Made by a program: the position numbers and the translations under genes. From Pantoea cypripedii (GTDB taxonomy: Bacteria; Pseudomonadota; Gammaproteobacteria; Enterobacterales; Enterobacteriaceae), in NCBI RefSeq assembly GCF_011395035.1, contig NZ_CP024768.1:716586-780585 (forward strand): a stretch of 64,000 bases of DNA. The letters run 5' to 3'. Under the pieces are notes generated by a model. That model saw nothing but the letters and a program-made list of their open reading frames with translations. It had not been told where the DNA came from and searched no databases. Shown here one piece after another: positions 59,757 through 64,000 of the stretch. The first letter of the stretch is position 1, and each line of letters starts with the position of its first letter.

Positions 59757-60641
59757 TTACTGCAAATACTGGTTCACGACCTGGCGGATCTTCTGCTCTT
59801 CTTCGGCAGAGAAGCGCACCGCATAGCGGCTGTCGCCCACGTCATAACCCAGCAGGGAGACGGCTTTCTTCACTGCTGCCGGGGAGAACCCGATGCTGTA
59901 AAGATCGGTACGCAGGCCAGTGACGTTTTCCTGTGCCAGACGCGAACCTGCAATATCACCGGCATGGAAGCGTGCCCAGATGGCGTTGATCTCTTTTGGT
60001 GCCACGTTGGCAAGGCCGGAGATACAGGCAGAGCAGCCATCGACGAAGCCCTGGTGGATTAAGGAATCCGGGCCGTTCAGCACGTCAAAGCTAGCGATAC
60101 CTTCCGCTGCCTTGAGGAAACCGCTCAGGCTCTCATAGCTGCCCGCGCTGTCTTTGATGCCGATGATGTTGGGATGCGCGGCCAGTTTGCGCACGGTGTC
60201 TGGTTGCAACGTGTTACCGGTGCGCGCCGGAATGTTGTAGAGGAACAGCGGCACGCTCAGCGCATCAGCCACGGTCTGATAGTGATAAATCAGCTCATCC
60301 TGTTTCAGCGGCACAAAATAAGGGGTGATCACCGATACAGCATCCACGCCCAGCTTCTCAATTTGCTTACCGAGACGGATGGTTTCACGCGTGGAGATCT
60401 CGCCAATATGGGCCACGACAGGTGCACTGCCGTTGACTTCATTGACACAGGTTTCGGTGACTGCCAGCTTCTCCTGCTCATTCAGCACGAAGAATTCGCC
60501 GTTGGTGCCGCCGCAGAAAATACCGTTACCGGCGCTCAGCTGACGCCTGACCTGCTCACGCTGGGTAGCAGGGTTGAAGGCACCGTCGCGGTCGAAGGTG
60601 GTGACAATGGCGGTCAGTACGCCCTGGATTTTGTTACTCAT
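59757..60641 (-). CDS. DapA/NAL-family aldolase (2-keto acid lyase or synthase)
   Basis: The 294-residue class I aldolase belongs to the DHDPS/N-acetylneuraminate lyase family. Schiff-base Lys-163 lies in IGIKDSAGS, the catalytic Tyr-135 in LYNIPARTG, and the carboxylate-binding GGTNGEFF at 44-51. Context argues against lysine synthesis: it is flanked by sugar-acid dehydrogenases and a sugar-acid transporter, like YagE/YjhH-type 2-keto-3-deoxy-sugar-acid aldolases. It begins 17 bp after the Fe-ADH gene. Substrate is inference. Confidence 0.88.
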   Translation of the reverse strand: MSNKIQGVLTAIVTTFDRDGAFNPATQREQVRRQLSAGNGIFCGGTNGEFFVLNEQEKLAVTETCVNEVNGSAPVVAHIGEISTRETIRLGKQIEKLGVDAVSVITPYFVPLKQDELIYHYQTVADALSVPLFLYNIPARTGNTLQPDTVRKLAAHPNIIGIKDSAGSYESLSGFLKAAEGIASFDVLNGPDSLIHQGFVDGCSACISGLANVAPKEINAIWARFHAGDIAGSRLAQENVTGLRTDLYSIGFSPAAVKKAVSLLGYDVGDSRYAVRFSAEEEQKIRQVVNQYLQ

Positions 60642-60658
60642 GATTTCCTCGATAGTCC

Positions 60659-61807
60659 TTAGTGATTCAATGCCGGAAACAGCGTCAGGTAGACGTTTCG
60701 CACGTCATCGGCGCTCACTTTCATCGGTACATTCTTCATCAGGCGTTGCACGTCGAGCGCGGCTTCCACCAGATAGGGCAGGTGATCCGGGCCGATACCC
60801 AGTTCTTCCAGGCTGGCAGGCAACTTCAGGCGCTGGACCAGCGCAGCGAAATAGTCCACCAGCGCGTGCGACTTCGCCTCTTCATCCAGCTGGAGGTCGG
60901 CATCGGGCAGCAAATCGTAGGCCTGAGCAAATTTACTCACCGCCGCCGGACGCACGAAACGCATGCAGGGGGCCAGCAGGATGGCGTTGGCGACGCCGTG
61001 CGGGATGTGATATTTGCCGCCCAGCGGATAAGACATGGCGTGCACCAGGTGGGTACCGGCATGGGCAATCGACGCGCCGCCGTAATAAGACGCCCACAGC
61101 ATATTCAGGCGGGCTTCGAGATTACCCGGTTCGGCAACGGCGGTTTCCAGGCTGGCAAACAACTTCTTCATGCCGATCATCGCGTAGTTATCGCTGACCG
61201 AATTCGCCACCGTGGCGGTGAAGCATTCAATCAGGTGACACAACGCATCAATACCGGTTGAGGAGGCAATATGCGGTGGCATGCTGGTAGTGAGTTCCGG
61301 TATCAGTGCCACGTAATCCGGCAGCATCACCGGGGTGATAATGCCCACTTTGGTCTCTTTCTCCGGGATCGCCAGGATGGCGTTCGGCGTGGCTTCAGAA
61401 CCGGTACCGGCGGTAGTTGGAATCAACAGCGAGGTGGTGCGAGTCAGCGGTTTTTCCCCTGCCAGCAGCGCATCCAGGCTGGGTGCGCCAGATACGCACA
61501 GAATAGACAGCAGCTTGGCGACATCCAGTACGCTACCGCCGCCCACCCCAATCACCAGATCCACATCGGTGGTTGGCAGGGCCGCGACAATCGCCGCCAC
61601 ATCATGCTGGCTCGGTTCCGGCGGCACGCTATTGACCACGCTGAGGCTGACAATCTGCTGCTTCAGCTGGGCGATTAACGTCTGTACTGCCGGAATGCCC
61701 TCTATATTCTTATCAGTAACCAGCAGAGCTTTTTGCTTACCTTTCAGCAGGTAGCTGAGGTCATTAAGTGCCTGAAAGCCGCTGATCACGGTGCTGTTGA
61801 TATTCAT
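60659..61807 (-). CDS. Iron-containing alcohol dehydrogenase
   Basis: The 382-residue group III alcohol dehydrogenase has the nucleotide motif VIGVGGGSVLDVAK (85-98) and the four metal ligands Asp-187, His-191, His-256 and His-270 in the expected spacing (GIDALCH...HAMSY...HIPHG). It could oxidise a sugar-acid alcohol or reduce an aldehyde produced by the aldolase encoded next. GGGAAAAGGG precedes the ATG. It is the first gene of the minus-strand four-gene operon and is divergent from the kinase gene, with a CRP-like site between. Confidence 0.92.
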   Translation of the reverse strand: MNINSTVISGFQALNDLSYLLKGKQKALLVTDKNIEGIPAVQTLIAQLKQQIVSLSVVNSVPPEPSQHDVAAIVAALPTTDVDLVIGVGGGSVLDVAKLLSILCVSGAPSLDALLAGEKPLTRTTSLLIPTTAGTGSEATPNAILAIPEKETKVGIITPVMLPDYVALIPELTTSMPPHIASSTGIDALCHLIECFTATVANSVSDNYAMIGMKKLFASLETAVAEPGNLEARLNMLWASYYGGASIAHAGTHLVHAMSYPLGGKYHIPHGVANAILLAPCMRFVRPAAVSKFAQAYDLLPDADLQLDEEAKSHALVDYFAALVQRLKLPASLEELGIGPDHLPYLVEAALDVQRLMKNVPMKVSADDVRNVYLTLFPALNH

Positions 61808-61918
61808 TTCGTACCCTTTTCCCGGTGTTATCGCACTGATTGATTGTTATTGCTCAATGCAATGCGATATCTGTCACTAACTGTGCCTGAATTTATAGGG
61901 CATATTGATTTCAATTAA

Positions 61919-61934
61919 TTTGATCTTGCTCACA
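61919..61934. promoter_or_regulatory. CRP-like binding site
   Basis: TTTGA-TCTTGC-TCACA matches nine of ten bases of the TGTGA-N6-TCACA CRP consensus. Its centre is about 41 bp upstream of the start site predicted from the downstream TATAAT, the class II activator position for the kinase operon. It could also serve the divergent Fe-ADH operon. Confidence 0.65.
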
Positions 61935-61939
61935 TATAA

Positions 61940-61960
61940 TCAATCATGATTGAATATAAT
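61940..61960 (+). promoter_or_regulatory. -10 box and palindromic operator of the sugar-acid kinase operon
   Basis: TCAATCATGATTGA (61940-61953) is a perfect 14-bp palindrome directly abutting TATAAT (61955-61960). ATTGA/TCAAT half-sites recur at 61904-61915 and 61960-61964. The layout suits a repressor blocking RNA polymerase. No regulator gene is in view. Confidence 0.6.
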
Positions 61961-61999
61961 CAATTTCAATACGGCAAGCTGCCCGTGACAGGAGAGAGA

Positions 62000-63271
62000 A
62001 TGCGTTCACATCCATGGAAAACGCCGGTTCTGGTGATTGCCGATGATTTTACCGGCGCTAACGATGCCGGAAGCGGGCTGGCCCGGGCAGGCGCGCGCGT
62101 ACATGTGCTATTTGATAGCCAGACACCACACGATGCCGATGCTGCCGATGTGCTGGTCATCAGCACTGACAGCCGGGCGGTTAGTGCAGCCGAAGCGGCC
62201 GAGCGCACCCGCCACGCCGTGCAGCAGCATCAGGCGATTGCGCAGGATGGCTGGCTGTTTAAGAAGATCGACTCGACGTTACGTGGCAACCCCGGTGCGG
62301 AGATCGCCGCCGCATTACAGGCCAGTGGCAAAACGCTGGCGCTGGTGGCACCAGCTGTGCCGAAACTCGGGCGTACCACGCGTAACGGTGAAGTGTGGAT
62401 CAACCAGCAGCGCCTGACTGACACCGAATTTGCCAGCGACCCGAAAACGCCGGTCACCAGCAGCCACGTGTTGACGCGTCTGCAAATGCAGAGCGACTTG
62501 CCAGGTGAGGTGATTGATCTCGCTACGTTGCGCAGCGGCAAACTGGCGCAGCGGCTGGCTACGATGCGCGGGCTGGTGGTGATTGATATTGAGCAGGATG
62601 CTGATCTGGCCCTGCTGATGCAGGCTGCCGCGACCCTGAACCCCCGCCCGCTGCTGGCCGGGGCTTCCGGTCTCGGTGATGCCTTAGGTGAGTATCTGGC
62701 CGGACGACCGGCGCGCCCGGTGCTGGCCATCGTTGGCTCGATGAGCGCCATTGCTCAGCAGCAGATTGACCGCCTCGCCAGCCAGCGCGCCATTCGTGTC
62801 ATCGATATTGATATCCGCCAGCTGTTTGCTCAGCCCGCATGGCCGCAGGCCAGCATCTGGCAGCAGGAGATGCAGCAGGCATTGCAGGCAGGCATCCACT
62901 GCGTGGTGCGTACCACGCAACATGCCGGACAACGCCATGAGATTGAGGCGCTGTGTCAGCAGCATCAGCTATCACGCCAGCAGCTGGGCGAGAGGATTTG
63001 CCAGTTTCTGGCGCAGCTGACCAAAACGGTCTGCCGCGATCATCAACCTGCCGGGTTGTATCTCTCCGGTGGTGATGTCGCGATAGCCGTGGCGCAGGCA
63101 CTCGGTGCCAGTGGTTTCCAGATTCAGGGCCTGGTGGCGGGCTGTGTGCCGCACGGGGTACTGCTTAATAGTGATTTACACCTGCCGGTGATGACCAAAG
63201 CGGGTGGCTTTGGTGACGAAAACACCCTGGTAGAAGCCATTCGTTTTATTGAGGAGAAGTCGAGTGAATAA
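62000..63271 (+). CDS. Four-carbon acid sugar kinase family protein (DtnK-like)
   Basis: The 423-residue protein starts at the ATG at 62000 with AGGAGA upstream and contains both domains of the DUF1537 kinase family. The N-terminal substrate domain has VLVIADDFTGANDAG (Asp-16/Asp-17) and FKKIDSTLRGNPGAEI; the C-terminal nucleotide-binding domain has LYLSGGDVAIAVAQALG and VPHGVLL. Characterised members phosphorylate D-threonate, D-erythronate or L-threonate at C4. The overlap (8 nt) with a PdxA2-type dehydrogenase gene supports a D-threonate-like route, DtnK then PdxA2. The specific tetronate is inference. Confidence 0.88.
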   Translation: MRSHPWKTPVLVIADDFTGANDAGSGLARAGARVHVLFDSQTPHDADAADVLVISTDSRAVSAAEAAERTRHAVQQHQAIAQDGWLFKKIDSTLRGNPGAEIAAALQASGKTLALVAPAVPKLGRTTRNGEVWINQQRLTDTEFASDPKTPVTSSHVLTRLQMQSDLPGEVIDLATLRSGKLAQRLATMRGLVVIDIEQDADLALLMQAAATLNPRPLLAGASGLGDALGEYLAGRPARPVLAIVGSMSAIAQQQIDRLASQRAIRVIDIDIRQLFAQPAWPQASIWQQEMQQALQAGIHCVVRTTQHAGQRHEIEALCQQHQLSRQQLGERICQFLAQLTKTVCRDHQPAGLYLSGGDVAIAVAQALGASGFQIQGLVAGCVPHGVLLNSDLHLPVMTKAGGFGDENTLVEAIRFIEEKSSE

Positions 63272-64000
63272 AATTATTGCGGTGACCATGGGCGATCCGG
63301 CGGGCATCAGCCCGGAGATCATCATTAAAGCGCTGGCGGAAGGCGACCTGGCAGGCGTGCCTGCGGTGGTGGTCGGCTGCGCCAGTACGTTGCGTCGGGT
63401 GATGGGATTGAACATTACGCCGCAGGTCGAACTGCGCGTGCTGGATCAGGTAAAAGATGCGCACTTTGCACCAGGCATTATCAACGTCATTGATGAGCCG
63501 CTGGCGCATCCGGAAGCCCTGAAGCCGGGGGTGGTGCAGAAGGAAGCGGGCGATCTGGCCTGGCGCTGTGTGAAACGCGCCACCGAGCTGGCGCTGGCCG
63601 GGGAAGTTCAGGCGATTGCTACTGCGCCGCTTAACAAAGAAGCGCTGCATTCGGCGGGGCATATCTATCCGGGGCATACCGAATTGCTGGCGCAACTGAC
63701 CAACACCAAAAATTACGCCATGGTGCTGTACACCGACCATCTGAAGGTGATTCACGTCACCACCCATATCGCGCTGCGTAAATTCCTCGATACCCTGAAT
63801 CGTCCGCGTATTGAAACGGTGATCGGCATGGCGGATAGTTTCCTGCGTCGCGTTGGTTTCGATAAGCCGCGCATTGCGGTGGCAGGGGTGAATCCGCATG
63901 CCGGTGAAAACGGCCTGTTCGGTGATGAAGAGATCACCACGGTGACACCGGCTATTCAGGCGATGAAGGAAAAAGGGATTGATGTGTACGGCCCGTGCCC
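63264..64000 (+). CDS. pdxA2: PdxA2-type 4-phospho-tetronate / hydroxythreonine-4-phosphate dehydrogenase (3' truncated by window)
   Basis: A GTG at 63264, with GAGGAG seven bases upstream, opens a frame beginning after the initiator with NKIIAVTMGDPAGISPEIII and running to the window edge (245 codons). MGDPAGI-PE, TAPLNKEALH and YPGHTELLA are PdxA-family motifs, the last near the first metal-binding His. It overlaps the kinase gene by 8 nt. In the D-threonate pathway PdxA2 oxidises the kinase product, which then decarboxylates to dihydroxyacetone phosphate. The context favours this over pyridoxine synthesis. The C-terminal third is missing. Confidence 0.88.
   Translation, partial: MNKIIAVTMGDPAGISPEIIIKALAEGDLAGVPAVVVGCASTLRRVMGLNITPQVELRVLDQVKDAHFAPGIINVIDEPLAHPEALKPGVVQKEAGDLAWRCVKRATELALAGEVQAIATAPLNKEALHSAGHIYPGHTELLAQLTNTKNYAMVLYTDHLKVIHVTTHIALRKFLDTLNRPRIETVIGMADSFLRRVGFDKPRIAVAGVNPHAGENGLFGDEEITTVTPAIQAMKEKGIDVYGPC

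Noticed and set aside
59757..60641. Assignment as dapA (lysine biosynthesis)
   Set aside because: Catalytic residues are shared by the whole family, and operon context with sugar-acid enzymes and transporter argues for a 2-keto acid aldolase instead.
63264..64000. Assignment as pdxA of vitamin B6 synthesis
   Set aside because: Overlap with a four-carbon acid sugar kinase gene indicates the catabolic PdxA2 type. The housekeeping pdxA normally lies with rsmA/surA, not here.

Overview
The window reads as a chromosomal segment of a gamma-proteobacterium of the order Enterobacterales. Gene order and protein sequences follow the Escherichia coli leu-to-acnB/yacL region almost gene for gene. Several accessory insertions and the sequence divergence suggest the Erwiniaceae (Pantoea/Erwinia-like). 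That placement is inference from recognition, not from a search.

Layout. 1-2941: the minus-strand leu operon (leuC fragment, leuB, leuA) with its leuL leader peptide, attenuator and promoter. 2942-5833: a gene-free AT-rich spacer, with no leuO, then ilvIH. 6031-7041: cra. 7441-25328: the intact division and cell wall (dcw) cluster, mraZ to lpxC, densely packed with start/stop overlaps and preceded by an MraZ-type triple-repeat operator. 25600-28881: secM-secA. 29035-38022: mutT, yacG, zapD, coaE, guaC, the type IV pilin set ppdD-hofB-hofC, nadC, ampD-ampE. 38004-40372: an accessory pair, a GPH-family sugar symporter and a GH43 glycosidase. 40545-49453: aroP, then pdhR-aceE-aceF-lpd (pyruvate dehydrogenase complex) with a perfect PdhR box. 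52306-55437: acnB and yacL.

Accessory content. The lpd-acnB gap holds a 48-residue Hok-family toxin gene on the minus strand with a hok/sok-like leader (type I toxin-antitoxin), and a divergent LysR regulator and aldo/keto reductase pair. Beyond yacL lies an AT-richer minus-strand gene for a secreted 583-residue protein with the R / STS / ExE signature of cholera/pertussis-type ADP-ribosyltransferases plus a long C-terminal region I cannot assign. I regard it as the most interesting item. The right end is a divergent sugar-acid (tetronate-type) catabolic locus. One arm encodes Fe-dependent alcohol dehydrogenase, DapA-family aldolase, D-2-hydroxyacid dehydrogenase and an MFS anion symporter. 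The other encodes a four-carbon acid-sugar kinase and a PdxA2-type dehydrogenase that runs off the window. A CRP-like site and a perfect palindrome lie between the two arms.

How the genes work together. Branched-chain amino acid synthesis (leu, ilvIH), peptidoglycan precursor synthesis and septation (mur/fts/ddlB/mraY), lipid A commitment (lpxC), protein export (secM/secA) and pyruvate-to-TCA flux (aceEF-lpd, acnB) form the conserved core. Niche-related functions (arabinoside and sugar-acid use, toxin, type I TA) sit in the junctions between core operons. No tRNA, rRNA, CRISPR array or insertion sequence was seen. One palindromic repeat family occurs twice.
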